Source: Boesenbergia rotunda
Lineage: Eukaryota > Streptophyta > Magnoliopsida > Zingiberales > Zingiberaceae
Length of the DNA: 64,000 nt
Direction: 5' to 3'
NCBI GenBank assembly: GCA_024364735.1
Contig: JAGFNQ010001620.1
Span: 541,861-605,860 of the forward strand
Part shown: in pieces, positions 32,833 through 44,262 of the stretch
How the letters are laid out: every line of letters begins with the position of its first letter
Numbering within the stretch: position 1 is the stretch's first letter
Notes under the pieces: model-generated
What the model was told of the DNA's origin: nothing
Databases searched by the model: none
Seen by the model: only the letters and a program-made list of their open reading frames with translations
Translations under genes and position numbers: made by a program

Positions 32833-34830
32833 TGTTAATGCAGTCTGACCCTGATTGTTGTTTTTGTGTTGACATCGATTTTAGTTTAGGATGATGATTA
32901 TGATTATGATTAAGTCCTAATCGGGGATTAGGCACGGAGTGATTAGAAAATCCTAGCTTGGAGGGCTAGGTGTTGAAAAGTCCTAATTCGAAAGGGTTGG
33001 GTGAAAAGTCCTAGCTTGGAGGGCTAGGTGAAAAGTCCTAACTTGGAGGGTTAGGTGAAAAGTCCTAACTTGGAGGGTTAGGTGAAAAGTCCCAACTTGG
33101 AGGGTTAGGTGAAAAAGTCCTGGCTTGGAGGGTCAGGTCCTAGCCTGGAGGGCTAGGTTGGATGAAATCCCGGTGAGTGAAGCCGGGTCCTGGTGAGTGA
33201 AGCCAGGTGGTGGAAATCCCGGTGAGTGAAGCCGGGTCCTGGTGAGTGAAGCCAGGTGATGGAAATCCCGGTGAGTGAAGCGGGGTCCTGGTGAGTGAAG
33301 CCAGGTGATGGAAATCTTGGTGAGTGAAGCCGGGTCCTGGTGAGTGAAGCCAGGTGATTGAAATCCTAGTGAGTGAAGCTAGGTTGAAATCCTGGTGAGT
33401 GAAGCCAGGTCCCGGTGAGTGAAGCCGGGTGATCGAAACCCTGGTGAGTGAAGCCAGGTCCTAGCTTGGAGGGCTAGGTTGAAGTCCCAGTGAGTGAAGC
33501 TGGGCATGACACGAGTCAGAGAAGGGCTGGAGGCTTGTTCTCGTGACTTGGAGTGCATTTGGGCTTGCCTGGATCGGTCTGGTGACCGATCAGGGAAGTT
33601 GGCACGGTGCTGAAGTTGGCACGGTGCTGAAGTTGGCACAGTGCTCCTTCGTGGATCGGTCTGGTGACCGATCCAGCGATGACTGATCGGTCTGGTGACC
33701 GATCAGGGAGTATGCGTTTCATTCACTGCATAGCTCCTGATCGGTTTGGTGACCGATCAGGGAGCACACAGTGAGTTGAGTTCCCCCGCTGATCAGCTCT
33801 TGAACGGTCCGGTGACCGATCCAAGACCTAGGATCTGATGTCTACGATTAAAGTTTTCTCACTGGAAACAGCCTGATTGGTCTGGTGACAGATCAGGCTG
33901 GAGCCTGATTGGTCTGGGGACCGATCAGGAGTGTGCAGAAGACTTCTGGATCGGTCTGGTGACCGATCAGGGTCTTTCCTGATCGGTCTGGTGACCGATC
34001 AGGCGTAGAACTTTAATTCAAATACGCTGTCAGAAGCTCTAACCGCGTCTGTTTTCACTGTCGATTCTCTGCTACTTGCTGATTTCATTTGATATCGATT
34101 TGCTAAGCTTCTGTTGAAGTGTGCAGGTGACACAGGAGGATTCATGGAGCAGGTTTGGATCTATTGTGTTTTTAGGTCTCAACGGCGTCTGGCGCAACTG
34201 GCAACTGACAAAGGCGCGGTTGGCAACTGACGGAGGCTCAGCTGGAGGAGTGTCCAGTGGACTGAGTGCTCAGAGAGGTCAGTGGGTCAGGGTGTGGGTC
34301 AGTGGTGCTGATGGAGCTGGCGACGTTGAGCAGGAGCTTAAGAGACGAAGCTGGAAGCAGAGGAGCTGAGGCTAACAAGACAGAAACTTGGGAAGTTTGG
34401 CCGGGCTATGTTCGTGCTCTCTGTTACTTTGTGCTTGAGCGATCTTGTTGCATTCCTATGAGATCTTTGTGAGTGTTCCTTCTTGTGTGATCTCTTGTAC
34501 TCAAGTTCAACCATTCGTGAGATCTGTGGAGAGGTTTCTCCACCGAGAATGAGGCTCTATCTTATCCGGTGTTCACCGGGGCTTGATCTGCCGACGATCA
34601 AGGGATCGCCCACCTTACGGGCACGCCAAGGAGTAGGGGCAAGTTATCCCCAAACCTTGTACATCACTGTGTCGTCTGGTTTGCTGTGTTTGTTTTAATT
34701 TCTATTTGTTATTTCTGTTTCTGCATTTGCTTCCGCTGCCTAACTGTGAAGTGCAGAAAGATTTTAAAAGCTTCAAGCTTAAGTGTCTGGCTATATTCAC
34801 CCCCCCTCTCTAGCCATCCGGGTTCCAACA
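32833..34830 (+). repeat. 3' LTR of element A
   Basis: 1,998 bp, nearly identical to 22927-24912. The three hairpin arrays recur at about 32951-33156, 33168-33504 and 33572-34003. Small insertions and deletions, such as an extra 'aagttggcacggtgctg' near 33613, separate the two LTRs. Confidence 0.93.
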
Positions 34831-35017
34831 TCTTCATCAACTCACAATGCCTCAAACACCACAACAAAATGGTGTTTCAGAAAGGAAAAATTGAACTATT
34901 TTAAATATGATTTGATGTATGTTGAAAGACAAAAATGTCCCAAAAGAATTTTGGGGAGATGTTGTTGCATGTGCGGTATATTTATTGAACAGGTTTCCCA
35001 CTAAAAGAATTGGAGAC
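34831..35017 (+). pseudogene. Element E integrase, part 2
   Basis: This resumes the integrase of element E after element A: the TPQQNGVSERKN phrase with the catalytic glutamate, soon followed by a stop. Element B interrupts after 35017. Confidence 0.85.
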
Positions 35018-36045
35018 TGTTAGATCGATTTGGTACGCTAGAGGGGGGTGAATAGCGTTTCTTCGAATCTTTCTTCCTACACGGTTAGTTGCACAAGCGG
35101 AATATACAATAAAAACAATCAAACAAATACTAACCAATGCTAACACGGAAGATCTACTTGGTATCCACCCCGGACGGGTGACTAATCCAAGAATCCGTCG
35201 GTGGATCAATCCCCGGATAACCTCCGGCTAGCCCTTGTCGCTCCTTGTGGGTGGAGAAACCTCACCACAACACTTCAGACGCTATCTGAGCACAAAAGAC
35301 TACTAACTCACTTTACCCAAGCGAGTTTCGTCAAGAATCTCAGCCACCACGAAGTCCTCTTTAAATAGGACTCGGGCTAAAACCCTCGCCACCAGTCGAC
35401 TGCTCCCAGGGCAGTCGACTGGTGCCACTGAAAATCGATCATTGCAACCCCAACATTCGAATTTTCAGCCAACTAACCAGCCGCTACTAGTCGACTGCTC
35501 CCAGGGCAGTTGACTGGTCTGAGGCTGAAAACTTTCTGTGAGTTTTATCAGTCGACTGGCCCAAGGGTAGTCGACTGCCCCACTCACATACCTAAGGTTT
35601 TCCTTCCCGAGTACACTTCACTCCGCACTCGAACCCTGGGATTTCCCGAGTACAATCACACAGCACTCGTACCATCACGACTTGACTGACTCCTCATCAA
35701 CAGCCTCGACTATTGCCTTCGCGCCCTTTCATCTTCGGCTCCCGTCCCTCGGATGCACGCAAGCCTCCAGCTTGCTCCATGCTATCCTTCACGCATGTCT
35801 CGAAGTCTGCGCCCCTCAGCTCATCATCCTTGCTATCCATAGTCCCTCAGGTGCGCACACAAGCCTCCAGCTTGTCTCCATGCCACCATTCACCGTACCG
35901 AGGCCGTCCAGTCAAGTCTATATGTGTAACTTGTACAACCTACACACTCACATACACATATCAAATACATAAGGGTAAACCTAACTTAAACCCTTTGCCC
36001 AAACATCAAAACACTTGGTTACTCCGGACCACAATTGCCTCAACA
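35018..36045 (-). repeat. 3' LTR of element B
   Basis: 1,028 bp, TGTTAGATCG to CTCAACA on the plus strand. CAGTCGACTG palindromes lie at about 35394-35580, often in pairs around CTCCCAGGG. Confidence 0.93.
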
Positions 36046-36060
36046 ATCTCCCCCTTTTTG
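36046..36060 (-). other. Polypurine tract of element B
   Basis: On the minus strand AAAAAGGGGGAGAT directly before the LTR start TGTTGAGGC. Confidence 0.85.
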
Positions 36061-36166
36061 ATGTTTGGCAATACGTTTAAGTTAGAGAAAACAAATAATA
36101 GAGAATAGCAAAAACAATGCTAAACAAATACATATGCAATGCATACATGGATCCTATCCCAAGGCA

Positions 36167-36391
36167 TCCCACACATAATCCTCCAAGTTAGGAATTTTCG
36201 AAAGGGGCTTTTTAAAACCTATCCCAAGGTTCCCCACACCTAACCCTCCAAGTTAGGACTTTTCATACACCTAACCCTCCAAGTTAGGACTTTTCACACC
36301 TAATCCTACCCTCCAAGTTAGGACTTTTCACACGTAACCCTCCAAGTTAGGACTTTTTCACACCTAACCCTCCAAGTTAGGACTTTTCAAC
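36167..36391 (-). repeat. Tandem CCTAAC/GTTAGG hairpin units in element B
   Basis: Five or six units of ~30 bp. Read on the minus strand they are CCTAAC-TTGGAG-GGTTAGG with the 'tgaaaagt' spacer, the same module as hairpin array 1 of element A's LTR, but here in the internal region of another element family. Confidence 0.9.
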
Positions 36392-38482
36392 AAAATTGAG
36401 ATTTTAAAGCTTATCCAAAGTTGCCCCTACACTTGACTTACAAAGTTTTTTAAGAACCCCTCCAAGGTTCCCCTTACGTCATGAATGTAGCAACCATGCT
36501 CCCCCTTAATCTTAGCTCCCCTAAACCTAGGGTTTCTAGCAAAGGTGTGTTTGGTTTTCCCAAATTAAACCCAACACTTCTTCCCCTTTGCCATACATCA
36601 AAAAGACCCCAATAATATCCTAATTATCGGTTCTTTTAATCCCCAATGGTTCTAAACACAGTGTACTAACCCCCCATACACTTGTTTTACACCATTTAGA
36701 CATCAAACCAGCTGTTGATACACAATTCAGCCCTGGGCAGTGGATTGGCCCAAATGGCAGTCAACTGATACTTTGAAAATCAGTTTTCTGGCCAAATTCA
36801 AAAACTCACCAGAAATTCCACAAATCTCCAAAAATTTCAAATTTTGTGGAGAACTTTGTGGTACCCATACCTACTTGGGAAAAATACATTTCACCATGTA
36901 TCTATCATCATTCCCAAGTTTGACACAAAACCCAAAACTAGCTAAAAAGATCAATAGAACCTTGACCTAAAGTCCTAGTTTTGGTTTTCCCCTTGATGTC
37001 TTTGCCCATGCCAACTCACAATGAATCCCTAGCATTGATTTACATGGCAATTACACATAAAAACTAATTTTCATGCAATATTACCCCAATGTCATGTTTC
37101 CATGCACTAAACTCAAAAACACCATGCTAAAATCTGAGAATTGAGACTCAAGTCCATCTCAATTCTTTTGGCACACTCCATGGTCCATCTAGACCTCTAG
37201 GAGCAACCCTCCCAAGGTCCATTTACCATATATCCAAAATTTTCATGTGAAAAATTAAGGCAACTAGGAGGTAACCTCCCCCTTAATCTATGCTTCTCTC
37301 AATTTTCATTTTTACCAGGTTAAGTTCTACACAACTTAACCTCCTAACACCTTGTTGAGTTATACCCAACCCAACACCCGAGTTCTTCCCCCTTGGACAC
37401 CATCATAGAATTGCCCCAAGCAACCTTTCCCTTAGTGCCAAAAAGAACTCAACAAAACTCAAAAGGACTCTAAAGGTTTGCAAACACACTTGCTAGGATA
37501 TATCCTATCTTAGAAAAATATGATTCTATGAAAATATCAAGTGTGCTTGACTTTTGGTACAATCTAATTTCCTCAAAAGTTTGGCATTTTGTATCAACTT
37601 TCAAATCTATCCATGATTCTTGTGTTTGCCCACTCTAACCATTATCAATTTACACAAGGAATTGTCCTCAATACTTTCCTTTTTATTTCTTAATTCTAAA
37701 CACATATGGGCTTATCTATCTTTACATTCATCAAGCATTTATCATTTAATATCATCCATTGAACTTAAAGTACTCATCAATTTTCCTTAAATTCCATGAT
37801 ATCCATATGGCCTCATTTCATACAATCATCATTAAACCATGAGGCAAGCCTTTATTTAAAAAATATAATCAAGATTCGATTTTAAGGCCATATCCTATCA
37901 TCCAATATGCCATTTTTGCTTAAACCTATGAACCAGTCGACTGCCCATATGGCAGTCGACTGCCAAAACGTACAGAGAGTTTTTGGGCTGAGACCAGTCG
38001 ACTACCACTGGGGCAGTCAACTGATACCTGAATTTTTAAACTTTCAGTCCAATTTCAGTAATGCCTAAATAATTCTACAAATCTCCAAAAAATTTGAAAT
38101 TTTGTAAGGAGATTTGTGAAGCCTATATCTACTTGGGAAAAATATGTTTCCAAATAAATATACTCCAAATCCCAAGATTGACACGAAACTCAATTTCTCC
38201 TAAAGTGTATCACTTACACTTCTCCCAAAAGTCTTAATTTTGACTTCTCCTTGATTTATCTTTGATACTTGATCACAATTCATTTCTATCACTTAATTAC
38301 ATGGTATTTGCCATTAAAACCTATTTTTGTCAATTATAACCTCATTTTCACCATTTTGTCCCTAACTTCCTTTTTTAATGTGCCAAAACCTAGGATTAAG
38401 ACTTACCCAAGTCTTCCAACCCTTTTTGGCACATTTCACCTAATTTCCTAGACTTCCTTAAGGGTCATTTCTTGAGATCCAT
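36392..38482 (-). other. Non-coding internal region of element B
   Basis: No coding domains. CAGTCGACTG-type palindromes occur near 36735-36760 and 37932-38022. Related to 8111-9222 of element C. Confidence 0.6.
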
Positions 38483-40150
38483 TTACCATGGACCCCAAAG
38501 GCTCCTAGAGCTCCCCCTTGAGCTCTGAGTCCTAGCCACCTCCCTAGGTGACTCAACCCACACTAGACCACACCGGTGTGCCATTGGTGACTCTTGGCCT
38601 ATAAAATGAACCCTCTTAACCTTTGACACCTTGTCTTTGGTTAAGTTGTTCCTTCTACCCTCAAATGACATCTCCTTGCCATTTTTGGTCTTCTCCTTCT
38701 TGCCATGATTATATGCTTCTCCAGTATACTTCTTTTTGTTGGCCTTGGAGGTCTTAGACCGGTATCCCAACCCCGATCTATCATAGTTGGGTTTTAAACT
38801 ACCCAACACCATGTCTAAACCTTAGATCCAACTTGAACCTTTCTAGGGTCTTTTCTAATGTATCAAGCTTTGCCCTCAAGGCTTGATTTTCCTTTTCTAG
38901 ATTTCTAACCCTAGAGTCTTTATGTCCACCTTGGACATTTCTAGACCTATCTATCTTTCTAGGCATATGTCTCCCTTTCTTGAGGTTAATGTCTTGATCC
39001 TTAGGTCTAGAGGTCTTGGGTTGATCATGATGCATGCTTTTCTTAGTGTTATGATCTACCTTGTTACTTCTATTCCTATCATTATATTTAAATCCAAAAT
39101 TATGCACCATTAAATATTTTTCATGTATTCTAGCAGCATGGGGGAATACTTAACACTATTTTTATCATGCACAGAGGAACTCAAAATCGAATTACATTTA
39201 AATTTGAGATTAGGAATTACCTCCCTTACCCTTGTAGTTCCTCCATGATATGAGCTTCTTTTCTTTCTCTCCTCCTCCCATCTTCTTAGATGCTCAATTT
39301 TCTTTAGCTCACCTTTTCTAGGGCACTTGGTATGGTAGTGACCTAGCTCTCCACATGTGAAGCATTGGATTTTCTTTTTCTTTTCTTGGGCTCCTCCAAT
39401 CCTACAACCCACGTTAGATTTAAAAGAATTTGACATTGATTTAAATTTTACCTCCTTTTTACCTAATGACACTTGTCCTTGTAGTGCCCTTTTTCATTGC
39501 AATCAAAGCATATGATATGCTCTTTTGATTTAGTCTTGGTGGAGGTTAAAGTCTTTTCTTGCTCTTGTGGGGATGAGGGTCTCTTCTCCCCCTCAACCCT
39601 TGATGTTGATACTTCTTCTTCGTCTTCTTCGGATGAGGTGGATCCTTTTTCACTCAATTCTCCACTTCACTTGATAATGTTGATAACTCTTTTTCTCATT
39701 GGTCTTCTTGGACACTTGAGCTTAGTTCTTCGGGCTCTTCTACTAGTTGAGCTTGTGTAGGGTTCTTGTGAACTTCTTCCAATTTATTCCATAACTCATA
39801 CGCATTTGAATATGTCCCTACACTATTCAAAACATTGTTAGGCAAAATGTTAATCAAAATTTTGATTACCTTCTCATTTGCCCTTGCTTGTTCTTGTTGT
39901 TCTTGATTCCAATATCTAGGCCTAAGCTTCTTCCCGTGCTTATCCTTTGGAATCTCGAAGGGCTTTTCAAATGCAATCCTACATGCCCACTTCATTCCGA
40001 ACCAAGTCTCGATCCTTGCCCTCCAAAAGTCGAAGTCTTCATGATCGTAGAGAGGCGGAGTGTAGATGTCTTCCCCCAACATATCTTCCAATGTCTTTCT
40101 TCCTCTAGCGTATGCTCCCTTGGCGGTTATTCCAATCAAGAGCGGTCCTA
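38483..40150 (-). pseudogene. Broken copia-type gag of element B
   Basis: Minus-strand gag in several frames. The N-terminal piece (about 40082-39696) has YDHEDFDFWRARIETWF and the helical phrase AYELWNKLEEVHKN. A second piece (39657-39463) has an acidic Ser/Glu-rich stretch and a zinc knuckle CFDCNEKGHYKDKC. A third (39472-39110) has another zinc knuckle CFTCGELGHYHTKC. The last pieces (39110-38483) are Lys-rich with a short coiled coil. Frame changes between pieces mean that no full gag is made. Two zinc knuckles in one gag is notable. No pol. Confidence 0.8.
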
Positions 40151-40162
40151 GCTCTGATACCA
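40151..40162 (-). other. Primer-binding site of element B
   Basis: On the minus strand TGGTATCAGAGC, two bases after the LTR end. Confidence 0.92.
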
Positions 40163-40164
40163 CT

Positions 40165-41197
40165 TGTTAGATCGATTTGGTACGCTAGAGGGGGGGTGAA
40201 TAACATTTCTTCGAATCTTTCTTCCTACACGGTTAGTTGCGCAAGCGGAATATACAATAAAAATAATCAAACAAATACTAACCAATGCTAACACAGAAGA
40301 TCTACTTGGTATCCACCCCGGACGGGTGACTAATCCAAGAATCCTGTCGGTGGATCAATCCCCGGATAACCTCCGGCTAGCCCTTGTCGCTCCTTGTGGG
40401 TAGAGAAACCTCGCCACAACACTTCGGACGCTATCTGAGCACAAAAGACTACTAACTCACTTTACCAAAGTGAGTTTCGTCAAGAATCTCAGCCACCACG
40501 AAGTCCTCTTTAAATAGGACTCGGGCTAAAACCCTCGCCACCAGTCGACTGCTCCCAGGGCAGTCGACTGGTGCCACTGAAAATCGACCGTTGCAACCCC
40601 AACGTTTGAATTTTCAGCCAACTCACCAGTCGCTACCAGTCGACTGCTCCCAGGGCAGTCGACTGGTCCAAGGCTGAAAACTTTCTGTGAGTTTTATCAG
40701 TCGACTGGCCCAAGGGCAGTCGACTGCCCCACTCACATACTTAAGGTTTCCTTTCCCGAGTACACTTCACTCCGCACTCGAACCCTAAGATTTCCTGAGT
40801 ACAATCACACAGCACTCGTACCCTCATGTCTCGACCGACTCCTCATCAGCAGCCTCGACTATTGCCTTCGCGCCCTCTTCATCTTCGGCTCCCGTCCCTC
40901 GGATACACGCAAGCCTCCAGCTTGCCTCCATGCCATCCTTCACGCATGCCTCAAAGTCTGCGCCCCTCAGCTCATCGTCTCTGCTATCCATAGTCCCTCA
41001 GGTGCACACACAAGGCTCCAGCTTATCTCCATGCCACCCTTCACCGTACCGAGGTCGTCCAGTCAAGTCCATATGTGTAACCTGTACAACCTGCACACTC
41101 ACATACACATATCAAATACACAAGGGTAAACCTAACTTAAACCCTTTGCCCAAACATCAAAACACTTGGTCACTCCGGACCACAGATTGCCTCAACA
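40165..41197 (-). repeat. 5' LTR of element B
   Basis: 1,033 bp, closely matching 35018-36045. CAGTCGACTG palindromes lie at about 40542-40730. Confidence 0.93.
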
Positions 41198-43226
41198 GAG
41201 ACATCACCCCAGAGGAAGCCTGGAGTTTACACAAACCAAGGGTAGATCATCTTCGTATTTTTGGGAGCGTAGCATATGCAAAAGTACAAGAAGAGAAGCA
41301 GACAAAACTTGAAGATAAAAGTCAAAAGTGTATTCTCTTGGGCTATTATGAGAATGCTAGCGGGTACAAACTGTTCAATCCCATAACTCAAAAGCTCGTG
41401 GTATCAAGAGATGTGAAATTTGATGAAAAACAAGCATGGAATTGGAACAACAATAATAATGATGGCATGAAGCAAATCTCATTTGAAGAAGATTATAAAG
41501 AGAAGAAAGACAACCAAAGAGAGAGTGAAGAAGTATCATCACCCCAACAATTTGATACTCAGTCAGAAAGTGATGATCTAAACAGTCCAATTGTAAAAAA
41601 GATGAAGAGCATTCAAGACATATATAACTCCAGCCAAGTGATTGATGTTGATTTTGCTCTTAATAATTTGTGTCTATTTGTTGGATATGATCCTATAACT
41701 TATGAAGAAGCTTCCAAGGGTGCAAAGTGGAGAAAAGCTATGGAAGAAGAGATTCATACAATAAAGAAAAACAATACATGGGAGCTCACTTCACTTCCTC
41801 AAAGACACAAAGCTATCGGAGTCAAATGAGTCTTCAAAACAAAGACAAATACAAAAGGAGAAGTTGAAAGGCATAAAGCAAGGTTGGTTGCTAAAGGATA
41901 CAAACAAAAGTATGGGATTGACTACGAAGAAGTCTTCGCACCAATAGCCCGGCTTGAAACAGTAAGATTACTCATCGCTCTTACAGCTCAAAGAAGATGG
42001 ATGAAATATCATATGGACGTAAAATCTGCTTTCTTAAATGGAAATTTTGAAGAAGAAATCTATATCGAACAACCATCGGGCTTTATCATCAAAGAGCAAG
42101 AAGAAAAGGTATACAAATTAAAGAAAGCTCTTTACGGACTGAAGCAAGCCCCTAGAGCCTAGAACTCAAGATTGATGAGCACTTTATAAAGAAAGGCTTC
42201 ACAAAGTGTATATATGAACATTCTTTATATTTGAAGAAGAATTCATATGATATTTTGTTGGTATGTCTTTATGTTGATGATTTAATCTTTACGGGTAATA
42301 ATATCTCTATGATTAGAGAATTCAATCAATCAATGGAGGAGTTTGAGATGACAGATCTTGGATTGATGAGATACTTCCTCAGCATTGAAGTACAACAAAG
42401 AGAAGAGGGAATCTTTGTATCACAAGAAAAATGTGCCAAAGAAATTTTGAAAAAATTCTCAATGGAAGATTGTTATGCCATGGATACGCCTGTTGAGTTC
42501 GACATTAAAATGACTAAAGATGGACAAGGCAAACTTGTGAATCCAACTTATTACAAGAGTCTTGTGGGTTGTCTCAGGTATCTGACATGTACAAGACCTG
42601 ATATATTATTTGGAGTTGGTTTGGTAAGCAGGTATATGGAAATTCCAAAAGCTGCTCACTTATATGCAGCTAAGAGAATTCTTAGATACATCAAAGGGAC
42701 AATTGATTATGGACTTCTCTATTCATCAACGAAAGATATGAAATTTTTTGGTTTCAGTGATAGCGATTAGGCTGGAAGTTATGATGATCGCAAAAGCACT
42801 AATGGATACGTATTCTATCTTGGTAATGCTGCATTCACTTGGTCTTCAACGAAACAATCAATAGTTGCACTATCAACTTGTGAAGCTGAGTATATTTTGT
42901 AACCTCGTGTGTTTGTCATGCTATTTGGCTAAAGTGATTACTCCAGGATCTTAGATTGCAACAAAAACTACAACCAATATCTATGTGGATAACAAATCAA
43001 CAATTGCTTTAGCCAAAAACTCAGTTCATCATGAAAGATCCAAACATATCGATACTCGCTTCCATTTCATAAGGGAGTATGTTAAGTCAAAAGAAATCGA
43101 ATTGTTCCATGTGAAGTCAAGTGATCAAGTAGCCGATATATTTACAAAGCCTCTAAAAGTGGAAGATTTCCAATACCTAAGGAATTTGCTGGGAGTTCAA
43201 GGAAGAACAAGTTTAAAGGGAACAGA
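41198..43226 (+). pseudogene. Element E integrase end, reverse transcriptase, RNase H
   Basis: The last third of the element E polyprotein. The integrase C-terminal part has TPEEAWSLHKPRVDHLRIFG and CILLGYYENASGYKL. Reverse transcriptase starts near WRKAMEEEI, continues with HKARLVAKGYKQ and MDVKSAFLNG, and has the catalytic YVDD (about 42267). RNase H has YAAKRILRYIKGT, DRKSTNGYVF, ALSTCEAEY and ends with HVKSSDQVADIFTKPL. Stops at about 41827, 42160, 42768 and 42901, and a frameshift near 42165, inactivate it. Confidence 0.92.
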
Positions 43227-43596
43227 TGTTGGCATATAAACTTATTCCTAAGACAAAAGGCAAATTCAACTATGCAAAAACAATGTCAAGAACAACTTGA
43301 CTTTATCAATCATGTAAGGAAGTTGTCAAAATCAATTTGACTTTATGTGACTCTTCATCAACTAAGCAAAGTTCAATTATCTTACTTAGTTCAATGAAAC
43401 TCTTTATGACAAGAGTCATTATTATAGAAAAAAACAAAATCTATTTATCTTGTATTCCATGAGTATAAATAGGGATCCTGTGTGATGAAGAACATCAAGT
43501 AGTAATAATTTTTCTTCATAATCTTTCTCTCATTTTCATATTTCTTTGAAAGTCTCTCCTACATCTTTGTTTCCCCATCTATAAAAAATTCCAACA
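43227..43596 (+). repeat. 3' LTR of element E
   Basis: 370 bp, homologous to 20648-21025. TATAAATA at 43464-43471. It now ends about 210 bp upstream of the RPL26 start codon, so it could influence that gene. Confidence 0.92.
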
Positions 43597-43693
43597 ATAG
43601 GTCACGCCGGGTCTTCAAATTCGTGGGTGTGGCTATTGTCGTGTCTGATATCGTTCTGTGTGGAGGGTACAGTAGTCATTTCACGAACATAGG

Positions 43694-43726
43694 AACCCTA
43701 ATTCCGAATGGATCTTTTTATAAATA
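43694..43726 (+). promoter_or_regulatory. RPL26 core promoter: telo-box-like motif and TATA box
   Basis: AACCCTAA (43694-43701) resembles the telo box found in many plant ribosomal protein promoters. TATAAATA (43719-43726) lies about 80 bp upstream of the ATG. Confidence 0.65.
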
Positions 43727-43806
43727 CTCGTGCTCTTTTCTCCGCTCCCCTGTGCCTTGCCGCCGCTTCTTCCTCCTTCCGATTGCCTCCGTCTCCGTCG
43801 ATCATA

Positions 43807-44262
43807 ATGAAATACAATCCTAGAGTGTCGAGCTCCCGCCGGAAGTGCCGGAAGGCGCATTTCACGGCTCCATCGAGCGTCCGGCGGGTGCTTATGAGCG
43901 CGCCGCTGTCCACCGATCTGAGGAACAAGTACAGCGTGCGGTCGGTCCCGGTGCGGAAGGACGACGAGGTGCAGGTGGTGCGCGGCACTTACAAGGGACG
44001 AGAGGGAAAGGTCGTGCAGGTTTACCGTCGGAAGTGGGTCATCCACGTCGAGCGCATCACCAGGGAGAAGGTTAACGGTTCCACCGTCGACGTAGGCATC
44101 AACCCTTCCAAGGTAGTCATCACCAAACTCAAGCTCGACAAGGACCGCAAGGCGCTACTTGATCGCAAGGCGCGTGGCCGTGCCGCTGACAAGTCCAAGG
44201 GCAAATTCACGGCAGATGAGGTTGCTGCCGGAGGAGCTGCTTCGTTTCAGGAGATCGACTGA
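43807..44262 (+). CDS. RPL26: 60S ribosomal protein L26 (uL24)
   Basis: 151 residues, the normal plant length, in one exon. It is a structural protein of the large cytosolic ribosomal subunit near the exit tunnel. The frame is open from 43708, but I chose the ATG at 43807 because MKYNPRVSSSRRKCRKAHF is the conserved family start and the TATA box lies inside the longer frame. A KOW motif is at about 48-75 (KDDEVQVVRGTYKGREGKVVQVYRRKW). Further signatures are VNGSTVDVGI and KLDKDRKALLDRKA. The gene looks intact. It was the head-to-head neighbour of SKD1 before element E inserted. Confidence 0.97.
   Translation: MKYNPRVSSSRRKCRKAHFTAPSSVRRVLMSAPLSTDLRNKYSVRSVPVRKDDEVQVVRGTYKGREGKVVQVYRRKWVIHVERITREKVNGSTVDVGINPSKVVITKLKLDKDRKALLDRKARGRAADKSKGKFTADEVAAGGAASFQEID

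Larger units (their letters stand above)
22927..34830 (+). mobile_element. LTR retrotransposon with hairpin-rich LTRs, element A
   Basis: 11.9 kb including a CACTA insertion; about 7.7 kb without it. Two ~2-kb LTRs (22927-24912, 32833-34830) are very similar. A tRNA-Met primer site and a purine tract are in place, and TCTTC flanks both sides (22922-22926, 34831-34835). The only coding region is gag; no protease, integrase or reverse transcriptase was found, so it is non-autonomous. Size, tRNA-Met primer and repeated purine tracts (near 32640, 32688 and 32820) recall the Sirevirus branch of copia, but this placement is inferred. Confidence 0.93.
35018..41197 (-). mobile_element. Non-autonomous LTR retrotransposon, element B
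   Basis: 6.2 kb, minus strand, inserted in the integrase of element E. LTRs are 35018-36045 and 40165-41197; GAGAC flanks both sides (35013-35017, 41198-41202). A tRNA-Met primer site lies beside the right LTR and a purine tract beside the left. Only a broken gag is coded. It belongs to the same group as C and D. Confidence 0.93.
20648..43596 (+). mobile_element. Ty1/copia retrotransposon, element E (host of the nest)
   Basis: An old copia element with short LTRs (20648-21025 and 43227-43596). It is split by element A after 22926 and by element B after 35017. Removing both leaves about 4.86 kb, a usual copia length, with the order gag, protease, integrase, reverse transcriptase, RNase H. Flanks show ATAG on both sides (20644-20647, 43597-43600; possibly AATAG). 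The LTR pair differs at roughly a tenth of positions by eye, more than the pairs of A and B. Several stops make it inactive. It separates SKD1 from RPL26. Confidence 0.92.

Noticed and set aside
43708..43806. N-terminal extension of RPL26 from the upstream ATG at 43708
   Set aside because: The ATG lies upstream of the TATA box and the extension is not found in the family.
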